This document shows, piece after piece, positions 16,523 through 25,876 of a stretch of DNA of 64,000 bases (the stretch's first letter is position 1; each line of letters begins with the position of its first letter). The stretch spans positions 1 through 64,000 of the forward strand of contig NZ_JAKILT010000032.1 in assembly GCF_023283535.1 (NCBI RefSeq). The letters are read 5' to 3'. The position numbers and the translations under genes were made by a program. Below the pieces are notes generated by a model. The model was not told the origin of the DNA and did no database searches. It was given only the letters and a program-made list of their open reading frames with translations. This DNA comes from Shewanella sairae. Lineage in GTDB: Bacteria; Pseudomonadota; Gammaproteobacteria; Enterobacterales; Shewanellaceae.

Positions 16523-19363
16523 ATGGAAAATATTGAAGTACGTGGAGCTCGTACCCACAATCTTAAAAACATCAACCTGACTATTCCTCGCGACAAACTA
16601 ATTGTTATTACAGGACTATCGGGGTCAGGCAAATCTTCTCTTGCTTTTGACACCTTGTATGCAGAAGGCCAACGACGCTATGTCGAGTCTTTGTCGGCTT
16701 ACGCACGTCAATTCTTGAGTTTGATGGAAAAGCCAGATGTTGATCATATTGAAGGCTTAAGCCCAGCAATTTCTATCGAGCAAAAATCAACGTCTCATAA
16801 CCCGCGTTCAACCGTGGGAACCATTACCGAAATTTACGATTATTTACGCCTACTATTTGCCCGTGTAGGTGAACCACGCTGTCCAACCCACGGTAAACCG
16901 CTTGCTGCGCAAACCGTCAGTCAGATGGTCGACAAGGTGCTTGAGCTACCTGAAGACAGCCGTCAAATGCTACTCGCGCCAGTGATTAACAATCGTAAAG
17001 GCGAGCACGTTAAGCTACTTGAAAGCTTATCGGCACAAGGTTATATCCGCGCCCGTATCGACGGGGAAGTTTGCGACTTAACCGATCCGCCAGAGCTAGA
17101 CCTTCACGTAAAACATACCATTGAAGTGGTAGTTGACCGCTTTAAAGTGCGTGGTGATATTAAGCAACGTTTAGCCGAATCATTCGAGACAGCACTCGAG
17201 CTTTCTGGCGGTATCGCCAAAATTGCCAGCATGGATCCGGTTGAAGGTAAGGCAAAAGCTGAAGAGCAGGTGTTTTCAGCTAACTTCGCTTGCCCCATTT
17301 GTGGTTATTCAATGGCAGAGCTTGAGCCACGTATTTTCTCATTTAACAATCCGGCTGGTGCGTGCCAAACCTGTGATGGCTTAGGTGTACAGCAATTCTT
17401 TGACCCAGAGCGCGTGATTACTAATACTGAGCTTTCGTTAGCCGGTGGCGCAATTCGCGGCTGGGATAGACGTAATTTCTATTACTTCCAAATGCTCACC
17501 TCGCTTGCTGACCACTACAAGTTTGATATTGAAAAACCATTTGAGCAGCTAAGCGATGAAGTACGTAAAATTGTACTTTATGGCTCAGGCAAACAAAGCA
17601 TCGCATTCAAGTACATTAACGACCGCGGCGATGTCGTTGTGAGAAATCACCCATTCGAGGGTATTTTAAACAACATGGACCGCCGTTATCGCGAAACCGA
17701 ATCCAATGCTGTGCGTGATGAACTCACCAAGTTCATTAATACTCAGTCTTGCCAAAGCTGTGGTGGTTCACGCCTGCGCGAAGAAGCCCGCAACGTATTT
17801 ATTGAAGAACTTAACCTGCCAGTTCTAACTCAGTGGTCTATTGGCGAAGCCATGGATTACTTTGAGCAACTGGAACTGACCGGACAACGTGCCCAGATAG
17901 CCGATAAGATTTTAAAAGAAGTGCGCGACCGCTTAGGCTTCCTAGTGAACGTTGGCTTGAACTACTTAAGTCTTTCACGCTCAGCCGATACGCTATCGGG
18001 TGGTGAAGCCCAGCGTATTCGTCTTGCCAGCCAAATTGGTGCCGGCCTTGTAGGCGTAATGTACGTGTTAGACGAACCATCAATTGGCCTACATCAACGT
18101 GATAACGAGCGCTTATTGCAAACCCTTATTCATCTGCGCGATCTCGGTAACACTGTGATTGTGGTTGAACACGATGAAGATGCGATTCGTATGGCTGATC
18201 ACGTAATTGATATCGGACCAGGTGCAGGTGTCCACGGTGGGCAGGTGATTGGTGAAGGTACACTGCAAGACTTACTGAACTGCAAAGAATCCATCACAGG
18301 TCAGTACCTGTCTGGTGAAAAGCAAATTCACATTAAAACAGAACGCACTGAGTATGACCCAACTAAGCTTATCGAGCTATTTGGCGCATCGGGTAACAAT
18401 CTGCAAGATGTAGATCTACAAATTCCTGTGGGCTTATTTACCTGTATCACAGGTGTTTCTGGCTCAGGTAAGTCAACACTGATTAACGATACTTTCTATA
18501 AGATTGCTCATATGCAACTTAACGGCGCGACCGTTGATGAGCCTGCACCTTATAAGAAAGTGGTTGGTATGGATCACTGCGATAAAGTAGTCGATATCGA
18601 CCAGAGCCCAATTGGTCGTACACCACGTTCAAATCCGGCAACTTACACTGGTATTTTCACGCCAATCCGTGAGCTATTTGCTGCAACTCAAGAGTCTCGT
18701 ACTCGCGGTTATCAGCCAGGTCGTTTCTCGTTTAACGTCAAAGGCGGTCGCTGTGAGGCTTGTCAAGGCGATGGTTTAATCAAGGTAGAAATGCACTTCT
18801 TACCGGATGTGTATGTGCCATGTGATAGTTGCAAAGGCCAGCGTTATAACCGTGAAACCTTAGATGTACGCTTTAAAGGTAAGAATATTCACGAAGTGCT
18901 GCAGATGACCGTTGAAGAAGCGCGTCCGTTCTTTGAAGCGATTCCTGCGGTGGCCCGTAAGCTGCAAACCCTAATGGATGTAGGTTTGTCTTATATTCGT
19001 CTAGGTCAAAGTGCAACTACCTTATCAGGCGGTGAAGCGCAGCGGGTTAAGCTAGCGAAAGAGCTGTCTAAGCGTGATACCGGTAAAACATTGTACATTC
19101 TTGATGAGCCAACAACCGGCCTGCACTTTGCAGATATTCAACTATTGCTAGATGTATTGCATCGTCTTAAGTCTCACGGCAACACTATCGTGGTGATTGA
19201 GCATAACCTTGATGTGATTAAAACGGCTGATTGGATTATCGATCTTGGTCCAGAAGGTGGATCTGGTGGCGGCACAATTTTGGTTGCAGGCACGCCAGAA
19301 GAGGTTGCAGAGCATACTGAGTCGCATACAGCACGTTTCTTAAAGCCTCTTTTAGGTCAGTAA
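16523..19363 (+). CDS. uvrA: Excinuclease ABC subunit A
   Basis: A 946-residue DNA-damage sensor of nucleotide excision repair that loads UvrB at lesions. It has two ABC ATPase halves: Walker A motifs GLSGSGKSS (near residue 33) and GVSGSGKST (near 643), and two LSGGEAQR signatures. Zinc modules are CPIC...CQTC in the first half and CEAC...CDSC in the second. The length agrees with E. coli UvrA (940 aa). The gene is divergent from the MFS gene, with 265 bp between them. The small gene at 19383 follows after 19 bp with no terminator between. An SOS box is expected from E. coli but was not found. Confidence 0.98.
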   Translation: MENIEVRGARTHNLKNINLTIPRDKLIVITGLSGSGKSSLAFDTLYAEGQRRYVESLSAYARQFLSLMEKPDVDHIEGLSPAISIEQKSTSHNPRSTVGTITEIYDYLRLLFARVGEPRCPTHGKPLAAQTVSQMVDKVLELPEDSRQMLLAPVINNRKGEHVKLLESLSAQGYIRARIDGEVCDLTDPPELDLHVKHTIEVVVDRFKVRGDIKQRLAESFETALELSGGIAKIASMDPVEGKAKAEEQVFSANFACPICGYSMAELEPRIFSFNNPAGACQTCDGLGVQQFFDPERVITNTELSLAGGAIRGWDRRNFYYFQMLTSLADHYKFDIEKPFEQLSDEVRKIVLYGSGKQSIAFKYINDRGDVVVRNHPFEGILNNMDRRYRETESNAVRDELTKFINTQSCQSCGGSRLREEARNVFIEELNLPVLTQWSIGEAMDYFEQLELTGQRAQIADKILKEVRDRLGFLVNVGLNYLSLSRSADTLSGGEAQRIRLASQIGAGLVGVMYVLDEPSIGLHQRDNERLLQTLIHLRDLGNTVIVVEHDEDAIRMADHVIDIGPGAGVHGGQVIGEGTLQDLLNCKESITGQYLSGEKQIHIKTERTEYDPTKLIELFGASGNNLQDVDLQIPVGLFTCITGVSGSGKSTLINDTFYKIAHMQLNGATVDEPAPYKKVVGMDHCDKVVDIDQSPIGRTPRSNPATYTGIFTPIRELFAATQESRTRGYQPGRFSFNVKGGRCEACQGDGLIKVEMHFLPDVYVPCDSCKGQRYNRETLDVRFKGKNIHEVLQMTVEEARPFFEAIPAVARKLQTLMDVGLSYIRLGQSATTLSGGEAQRVKLAKELSKRDTGKTLYILDEPTTGLHFADIQLLLDVLHRLKSHGNTIVVIEHNLDVIKTADWIIDLGPEGGSGGGTILVAGTPEEVAEHTESHTARFLKPLLGQ

Positions 19364-19382
19364 TCGAGTTTAAATAGCAAAA

Positions 19383-19697
19383 ATGCATTTTGGTAATATC
19401 TTATTGAGCTTAGGCCTAGTGTTTACACTTGGCCTTTTAGCCACTGCCGTTATTGATCCGCTTATTGGTAATTGCAGCGTTCATAGCGCTAGAGTCATTA
19501 GCAGCGATAAAGAATCCAGCACGATTGCACTGCCGAACGGTACAGTTTCTAGTGTGGCTGTTGGCAACCTAAAAGAGCAGTCGTTAATTCAAGTTGGTGC
19601 CAAGCGACGCTTGTTCTCGCGGGTAAAGGTGTACAAAGTTAAAGCCGTTGACCTACCGCAGGCTCACAAAAACGTTATGCAATTCAGTAAAATATAA
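19383..19697 (+). CDS. Small single-span membrane protein, function unknown
   Basis: A 104-residue protein I do not recognise. One hydrophobic helix (about residues 5-25, NILLSLGLVFTLGLLATAVI) is followed by a beta-rich soluble part with many Val, Ser and Lys, so it is probably anchored in the inner membrane with its C-terminus outside. It begins 19 bp after the uvrA stop and is probably expressed by readthrough from uvrA. The start is tentative because no strong ribosome site is visible. A long hairpin (19725-19758) follows it. Confidence 0.55.
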   Translation: MHFGNILLSLGLVFTLGLLATAVIDPLIGNCSVHSARVISSDKESSTIALPNGTVSSVAVGNLKEQSLIQVGAKRRLFSRVKVYKVKAVDLPQAHKNVMQFSKI

Positions 19698-19724
19698 GTT
19701 CACCTATTTGGGTCACATTAAGCC

Positions 19725-19758
19725 GATAACTTGCTAACCTTACTGTTAGTAAGTTATC
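19725..19758. repeat. 14-bp inverted repeat between two genes
   Basis: GATAACTTGCTAAC / GTTAGTAAGTTATC, one G-T wobble, 6-nt loop, 16 bp upstream of the M28 peptidase start. It has no T-tract, so it may act in the mRNA leader or as an operator rather than as a terminator. Confidence 0.45.
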
Positions 19759-19774
19759 AAAAAGGCGAATTTGG

Positions 19775-20731
19775 ATGTTGCGTTTACTGGGCTTAATTAT
19801 ATGTATATGCATTAGCGGCTGCGCTTCAAGCCCTAGCTGCAATAAAGCGCCACAGCTCAGTTGGGCCAACACTTCTACTATTACATCAGATATCAAGACC
19901 CTCACGAGTGGTGAAATGGCCGGCCGTAAAACCGGTTCCCAAGGCGCAGCACTCGCCCGAAGCTTTCTACAACAACGCTTTAAACAGATCGGCCTGCAGC
20001 CATGGCAAGGTCAGTATCAACATGCTTTCACTTATCACAGTTCGTTTAGCAACAAAGTCGGCATCAATATCATCGGTGTAGTACCTGCAACTACTCATAG
20101 CGATAACTGGCGTATGGTAATTGCCCATTACGACCATTTAGGTGGCAATAGTAAACGTTATTATCCCGGAGCGGACGATAATGCATCTGGTATAGCGGGC
20201 TTGCTTCAGCTAGCTGAACACGCAATAAAGCAAACAAATGACGTTAACCTCCTTTTTGTCGCAACTGACGCCGAAGAGCCCGGATTATACGGCGCTTACG
20301 CGTTGACCGAACAACTCGCTTTAGCTGTCACAACACCACAAATCCAGCAAATACAACTCGCGATAAACCTGGATATGATCGGCAGACCAAACCGCACTAA
20401 AGCAATTTATATAGAAGGCCTTAGAAAGTTTTCGTCTGCAAAAGTCATCCGCAATACCCTCACACAAGATAATCAGTTATGTGTGCGAACTCAGCAACCA
20501 AAAAGTTTTGATGGCTCCGTGATTGCCATTGATTACCTAAGAGCCTCTGACCATTACCCATTGCACAAAGTTGGCATACCTTGGCTCTATTTTGGTGTGC
20601 CGACACACAGGGATTACCATCAAACAACAGATACTCTGGATAAGCTAAACATTAACTTTATTGCAGCAGTAAGCGAATCCGCGTACCAATTGCTAAAAAT
20701 AGACACTTTATCGCTACAAAATTCCCATTAA
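19775..20731 (+). CDS. M28-family zinc aminopeptidase, predicted lipoprotein
   Basis: A 318-residue protein with a lipoprotein signal: hydrophobic segment then ISGC, giving a lipidated Cys16. The M28 di-zinc peptidase core follows, with the ligand motifs AHYDHLGG, the bridging aspartate in GADDNASG, the catalytic Glu pair in DAEEPGLYG, NLDMIGR, and a closing histidine in THRDYHQTTDTLDKL. It should remove N-terminal residues from peptides in the periplasm or at the outer membrane. The size is close to other short M28 enzymes without a PA domain. It stands between uvrA's follower and deaD. Confidence 0.85.
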   Translation: MLRLLGLIICICISGCASSPSCNKAPQLSWANTSTITSDIKTLTSGEMAGRKTGSQGAALARSFLQQRFKQIGLQPWQGQYQHAFTYHSSFSNKVGINIIGVVPATTHSDNWRMVIAHYDHLGGNSKRYYPGADDNASGIAGLLQLAEHAIKQTNDVNLLFVATDAEEPGLYGAYALTEQLALAVTTPQIQQIQLAINLDMIGRPNRTKAIYIEGLRKFSSAKVIRNTLTQDNQLCVRTQQPKSFDGSVIAIDYLRASDHYPLHKVGIPWLYFGVPTHRDYHQTTDTLDKLNINFIAAVSESAYQLLKIDTLSLQNSH

Positions 20732-20817
20732 CGTGAACAAAGACTGACTTTTCATTCTTCGTAAACCACTATTTGGCGCACTATTTGCTTTGAAATTGGA
20801 GAAAAACTCAAGATTAA

Positions 20818-20847
20818 TTGGTATTACCAATTGGGTGCTGCTATACT
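20818..20847 (+). promoter_or_regulatory. Candidate deaD promoter
   Basis: TTGGTA (20818-20823) and TATACT (20842-20847), 18 bp apart, with TG one base before the -10 (extended -10). It would give a leader of about 105 nt before the ATG at 20959. Long leaders are usual for cold-inducible csdA/deaD genes. The -35 sits inside a small palindrome, ATTGGTATTACCAAT. Confidence 0.45.
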
Positions 20848-20958
20848 AGTCGGCTTACTGATACGTTTTCGGTGCGGGAAGTCGACACGGGGTTGATTTT
20901 CTGTCTATTAAACATCGGCACATTCTATGTGCTCTGCTATTCCACAAGGCTACAACCC

Positions 20959-22818
20959 ATGTCATCCAATGAAAAAACTTTCCGCGAACTCGGTCTTGCC
21001 GAGCCTTTGTTGCGTGCTCTTGACGAGTTAGGTTACGAAAAACCAACTCCTATTCAGGCAGCAAGTATCGAGCCTTTAATGGCTGGCAAAGATATTTTAG
21101 GTCAAGCACAAACTGGTACAGGTAAAACAGGTGCTTTCGCCCTACCTTTACTGAACAGCATTGATCCAAACACTAATGCACCACAAATTCTAGTACTAGC
21201 GCCAACACGTGAACTTGCCGTTCAGGTTGCTGAAGCGTTTGGTAGCTATGCTAAATTCATGAAGGGCTTACACGTTCTGCCAATTTACGGCGGACAAAGC
21301 ATGCACCAGCAATTAAATGCATTGCGTCGTGGCCCTCAAATCATCGTTGGTACGCCAGGCCGTGTTATGGACCATATGCGTCGTGGCACTCTTAAGCTTG
21401 ATACCCTAAAAGCGATGGTTTTGGACGAAGCTGATGAAATGCTAAAAATGGGCTTCATCGATGATATCGAATGGATCCTAGAGCACACGCCTAAGTCACG
21501 CCAATTAGCGCTATTCTCTGCGACTATGCCAGAGCAGATTAAGCGTGTTGCTAACAAATACCTAAATGAGCCTCAGCATGTAAGTATCGCTGCTACTCAT
21601 ACAACGGTTGAAACAATTGAACAGCGTTTCGTTCAAGTATCACAACACAACAAACTAGAAGCACTAGTGCGTGTTCTAGAAGTAGAGAAGACTGAAGGTA
21701 TCATTATCTTCGTTCGTACTCGTAACAGCTGTGTTGAGCTAGCTGAAAAGTTAGAAGCTCGTGGCTATGCGTCTTCACCACTACACGGTGATATGAACCA
21801 GCAAGCTCGTGAGCGTGCAGTTGACCAACTTAAGCGTGGCCAACTAGACATCATCATCGCAACTGACGTTGCGGCGCGTGGTCTTGACGTTGAGCGTATC
21901 GGACACGTAGTTAACTACGATATCCCATATGACACTGAAGCTTATGTTCACCGTATTGGCCGTACAGGCCGTGCTGGTCGTTCAGGTATGGCGATTCTTT
22001 TCGTTACACACCGTGAAATGCGTATGCTACGCACTATCGAACGTGCAACTAAGAGCCGTATCTCTCCAATGGACGTACCAAGCCCAGAGACTGTGACTGA
22101 GCGTCGTCTTTCTCGTCTAGGCGAGCAAGTTGCTGAAATCATTTCTCAAGATCTTGAGTTCATGAAGGGCGCAGTTGCAACTCTTTGTCAAGAACTAGAA
22201 GTTGATACAGATATGCTTGCTGCTGCACTATTGCACCAAGTACAGAAAGACCGTCCATTGCAGTTACCAGCAATGAACGAACGTCAACGTGATAGCCGTG
22301 ACGACCGTAACTCTCGTGACCGTAATGATCGCAACGACCGCGGTCCACGTGATCGTAGCGACCGTCCACGTCGTGAGTCTCGTCCAACACCTGCAAACTT
22401 AGGTGCAGCTGATTCTCTTAAAGATAATCCAGACGTTAAGATGTGCCGTTACATCATCGATGTAGGTCGTGACAATGGTGTTGGTGTAGGTAACATCGTT
22501 GGTGCAGTTGCTAACGAAGCAAACATCGATAGCCGTTACATTGGTCAAATCCAGTTGTTCGACCAAGTAACAGCAATTGACTTGCCTGATGGCATGCCAA
22601 AAGAAGTGCTACAGCATCTTAGAAAAGTACGTGTTTGTGGTCGTCCACTAAACATCCGTGAAGCTGCTGGCGAAACTTTTGCTAATACTTCAGGTGGCGA
22701 CAGCCGTCCACCACGTCGTCCACGTAACGACCGCCGCCCAGCAAGTGGTGAGCGTAGCGACCGTCGTCCTTCTGGTGACAGAAAGCCGCACCGTAAAGGT
22801 CCAAAAGACGCTGAATAA
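20959..22818 (+). CDS. deaD: DEAD-box ATP-dependent RNA helicase DeaD/CsdA
   Basis: A 619-residue cytoplasmic helicase that unwinds structured RNA in ribosome assembly and mRNA decay, especially in the cold. Motifs in order: Q motif KPTPIQ, AQTGTGKTGA, PTRELAVQ, VLDEADEML, SAT, and HRIGRTGRAGR. A DbpA-like RNA-binding domain (MCRYIIDVGRDNGVG...) lies near residues 493-570. It is flanked by Arg/Asp-rich low-complexity stretches (NDRNDRGPRDRSDRPRR and the C-terminal tail). The start at 20959 is chosen because it aligns with the family N-terminus (MSSNEKTFRELGL); an in-frame ATG at 20818 lies in the promoter. The length matches E. coli DeaD (629 aa). Confidence 0.95.
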   Translation: MSSNEKTFRELGLAEPLLRALDELGYEKPTPIQAASIEPLMAGKDILGQAQTGTGKTGAFALPLLNSIDPNTNAPQILVLAPTRELAVQVAEAFGSYAKFMKGLHVLPIYGGQSMHQQLNALRRGPQIIVGTPGRVMDHMRRGTLKLDTLKAMVLDEADEMLKMGFIDDIEWILEHTPKSRQLALFSATMPEQIKRVANKYLNEPQHVSIAATHTTVETIEQRFVQVSQHNKLEALVRVLEVEKTEGIIIFVRTRNSCVELAEKLEARGYASSPLHGDMNQQARERAVDQLKRGQLDIIIATDVAARGLDVERIGHVVNYDIPYDTEAYVHRIGRTGRAGRSGMAILFVTHREMRMLRTIERATKSRISPMDVPSPETVTERRLSRLGEQVAEIISQDLEFMKGAVATLCQELEVDTDMLAAALLHQVQKDRPLQLPAMNERQRDSRDDRNSRDRNDRNDRGPRDRSDRPRRESRPTPANLGAADSLKDNPDVKMCRYIIDVGRDNGVGVGNIVGAVANEANIDSRYIGQIQLFDQVTAIDLPDGMPKEVLQHLRKVRVCGRPLNIREAAGETFANTSGGDSRPPRRPRNDRRPASGERSDRRPSGDRKPHRKGPKDAE

Positions 22819-22860
22819 GTTTTAGTATTTGGAACATCCTGTTCCAATCACTAGATAAAG

Positions 22861-22886
22861 AAAAGGAGCCTAATGGCTCCTTTTTT
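22861..22886 (+). terminator. Terminator after deaD
   Basis: A 10-bp stem AAAAGGAGCC / GGCTCCTTTT with a TAAT loop and a T6 run. A smaller hairpin (GGAAC-ATCCT-GTTCC, 22831-22845) precedes it. Confidence 0.93.
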
Positions 22887-22889
22887 GTT

Positions 22890-23158
22890 GCCTTTCATTA
22901 AGCCATTCACATCACCTGTTACCAGTGACTAAAGCTCGCCTCAACTTAGAGCTCCCCCACTCCTTGGCTTTAATTTTGACAATAGTCCTCCTTGCAATGC
23001 TTCTTGTATAAGTCTGCTATAAGCAGCTCGCTATACTGATCCCCCAATACCTAACACCAATAGCATTAAGAGTCTGTTCATTGAGTCTGAATTAAAAGAG
23101 CTGAAGGCAGGCAACTTGAAGCCATTCAATCGATAGGCCTCTGTTAACAACAAGCATA
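22890..23158. other. Gene-free stretch between deaD and the DMT transporter gene
   Basis: Nothing codes here on either strand as far as I can see, and no strong repeat was recognised. It is bounded by the terminators of two convergent genes. Confidence 0.4.
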
Positions 23159-23186
23159 AAATAGCCACCTAAAAAGGTGGCTATTT
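23159..23186 (-). terminator. Terminator of the DMT transporter gene
   Basis: A perfect 12-bp stem AAATAGCCACCT / AGGTGGCTATTT with an AAAA loop, 30 bp past the minus-strand stop codon. The T-tract is short. Confidence 0.75.
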
Positions 23187-23216
23187 ATTTTAAGTTCTAA
23201 AGCTGAGGCTGAAATC

Positions 23217-24182
23217 CTAAGCTGCAGCCTTATTCACTTTCAGTGCCTTGCGTTTTTGCCAGATAGGCGATAACTGCACAACAATCACTGACGCTATAAT
23301 CAGTACGATGCCGCTAAAGGATAACGGGTCGATAATCGCGCCTTTAATCAGGTCACTCCACCATCCTAAACTGACCACGATTGCCGTTAAGGTAAAACTA
23401 ATCACTGGCGTTAGCGCCAACATCGCACTTACTTGCCCCGTAGGCCAATACTTCATTGACTGACCAAAGCAGCCATACGCAATCAAGGTATTAATCGCAC
23501 AAAAGATAGCAATAGCCCACTCATTACTATCCATTGCAGCAAATTGGCTTAAATCACTAAAAGGCGCCATCGCAAAAATGCCAAACAAGTAAATGAACAA
23601 CAATATGTTATTTGGAGACAATCGCTTAATCATCGACTTTTGAATGAGTGCGTAGCTTGCCCAAGATAAAACCGAGAATTGAACAATCAACACTCCTTTC
23701 CATACATCAGAAGGCCCAGCAGAAAAGCCGAGATAAGGATGGAAGAACATCAACATACCTAATGCTAACGTAGCAAAGCAGCTAAGCTGTAATGCATTGA
23801 GCTTTTCTTTAAAAAATAACATGCCACCGAAAGCTAAAAAGAACGGCGCGGTTTGGAAGTTTAACTGAGCAGAACCCGGCGCTAAGTACTGTAAAGAATA
23901 CACAAAAGACACATAGTTAAAAATTAAAAATATCCCCGCTAAGGTCAACTTAATCCAAGACGTTTGATCTAAGTCTTTAAACTGCTTAATACTGCCACTA
24001 AGACATTGGATGGCAAAACTCACCACTAACGCGACTAAAAATCGAAACCAAGTCAAAGTTACCGGATCGATAAACATCCCCGATAGTTTAAGTGCGATGG
24101 GCAGCAGCCCCCAGAAAAGTACTGCGACTGAAATAAAGATAAATCCGAGTTTGAACTCGGCACGCTGAGTAAGCGTATCCAT
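23217..24182 (-). CDS. EamA/DMT-family transporter
   Basis: A 321-residue inner-membrane protein with ten predicted helices arranged as two EamA repeats (about residues 14-145 and 163-306). The first helix pair holds the usual WGLLPIALKLSG and DPVTLTWFRFLVA. Drug/metabolite transporters of this type export amino acids, purines or other small metabolites; the substrate cannot be read from sequence. The gene appears monocistronic. It lies head to tail after the CWC gene on the same strand, 65 bp downstream. Confidence 0.82.
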   Translation of the reverse strand: MDTLTQRAEFKLGFIFISVAVLFWGLLPIALKLSGMFIDPVTLTWFRFLVALVVSFAIQCLSGSIKQFKDLDQTSWIKLTLAGIFLIFNYVSFVYSLQYLAPGSAQLNFQTAPFFLAFGGMLFFKEKLNALQLSCFATLALGMLMFFHPYLGFSAGPSDVWKGVLIVQFSVLSWASYALIQKSMIKRLSPNNILLFIYLFGIFAMAPFSDLSQFAAMDSNEWAIAIFCAINTLIAYGCFGQSMKYWPTGQVSAMLALTPVISFTLTAIVVSLGWWSDLIKGAIIDPLSFSGIVLIIASVIVVQLSPIWQKRKALKVNKAAA

Positions 24183-24247
24183 GATGTGCTCGATACAGAT
24201 AAAAGAAGATCGGCATAGTGCCTTAAACAGTCAAGCTTGGTCTAGAA

Positions 24248-24496
24248 TTAATCAACTTGCTTATATAAAGCATGCTCTACAGCAAGTTCGGCTTTTATCG
24301 AACTTAAACAAGACTCACAAATACACGCTTTACCATCAAGTGCCGCTAACATTTCTTCAGTTAGCACCTTTGTTAGGCCCTCTGTAGTCAAATATGGCTG
24401 TTTATTACACCAGCAATCATTAATATTGGCGCCCGATGTAACCGCACAAGCATTTAGCTGTTGGCATAAAGGGCAATTTTCTGTTGGTTGCTTCAC
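24248..24496 (-). CDS. Cysteine-rich CWC-family protein
   Basis: An 82-residue cytoplasmic protein with nine cysteines in the CWC pattern: CPLCQQLNAC near residue 8, the family-naming CWC (28-30), and CICESC near residue 58. The spacing suggests one or two zinc sites. The family is widespread in Proteobacteria and has no established role. It shares direction with the DMT transporter gene downstream. Confidence 0.75.
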   Translation of the reverse strand: MKQPTENCPLCQQLNACAVTSGANINDCWCNKQPYLTTEGLTKVLTEEMLAALDGKACICESCLSSIKAELAVEHALYKQVD

Positions 24497-24703
24497 TTAT
24501 TTACTCTCGTTACCCGCTGTAGAATTAGTATCGCTCAAGGAAGTATTAGCGTTATAAGCCTGCGCTCCGCACTCAAGGCTCGCCTATCTGGCTTCAAAAC
24601 TTTATAAGAATATACCAGCTAGGTTTATTAGTTGCTGCTTTCCTGCGTTCACAATACCTAAAATAGAAAGAAAGTTGAGCCTGCGACTTACCAGCAAAAG
24701 ACA

Positions 24704-24736
24704 CAAAAAAACCAACAACTCAAAAAGTTGTTGGTT
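24704..24736 (-). terminator. Terminator of metF
   Basis: An 11-bp stem AACCAACAACT / AGTTGTTGGTT with a 5-nt loop, followed on the minus strand by a run of T. It lies 25 bp past the metF stop. Confidence 0.92.
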
Positions 24737-24761
24737 CTATTGCTTAAGGCTAGCTAAGTAT

Positions 24762-25691
<930 letters not shown>

Positions 25692-25693
25692 TT

Positions 25694-25725
25694 AGACGTT
25701 TGGACGTCTATATGTCTACATACTA
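25694..25725 (-). promoter_or_regulatory. MetJ operator of metF (four tandem met boxes)
   Basis: Consecutive octamers AGACGTTT, GGACGTCT, ATATGTCT and ACATACTA against the MetJ consensus AGACGTCT (6, 7, 5 and 4 of 8). MetJ binds cooperatively to two or more adjacent boxes. The operator sits just upstream of the metF start. Confidence 0.9.
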
Positions 25726-25822
25726 GAGAAACTAAGATTGAAGTCAAGCTTAAAAAGCAGGCAAATGAGTTTTTTTCTTGGAACAATATATAAACGTTAT
25801 TTAGGATGGGGCTGAGACAACA

Positions 25823-25848
25823 AAAAAGGACTCAAATGAGTCCTTTTT
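25823..25848. terminator. Terminator of metBL
   Basis: AAAAAGGACTC / GAGTCCTTTTT with a 4-nt loop, 28 bp past the metL stop codon on the minus strand. The A and T arms would also stop transcription in the other direction. Confidence 0.9.
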
Positions 25849-25876
25849 AATGTTTATTCATTGAAGTACATGAAAA

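Noticed and set aside
20818-20958. 47-residue N-terminal extension of DeaD
   Set aside because: The extension is unlike any DeaD N-terminus, and the candidate promoter lies inside it.
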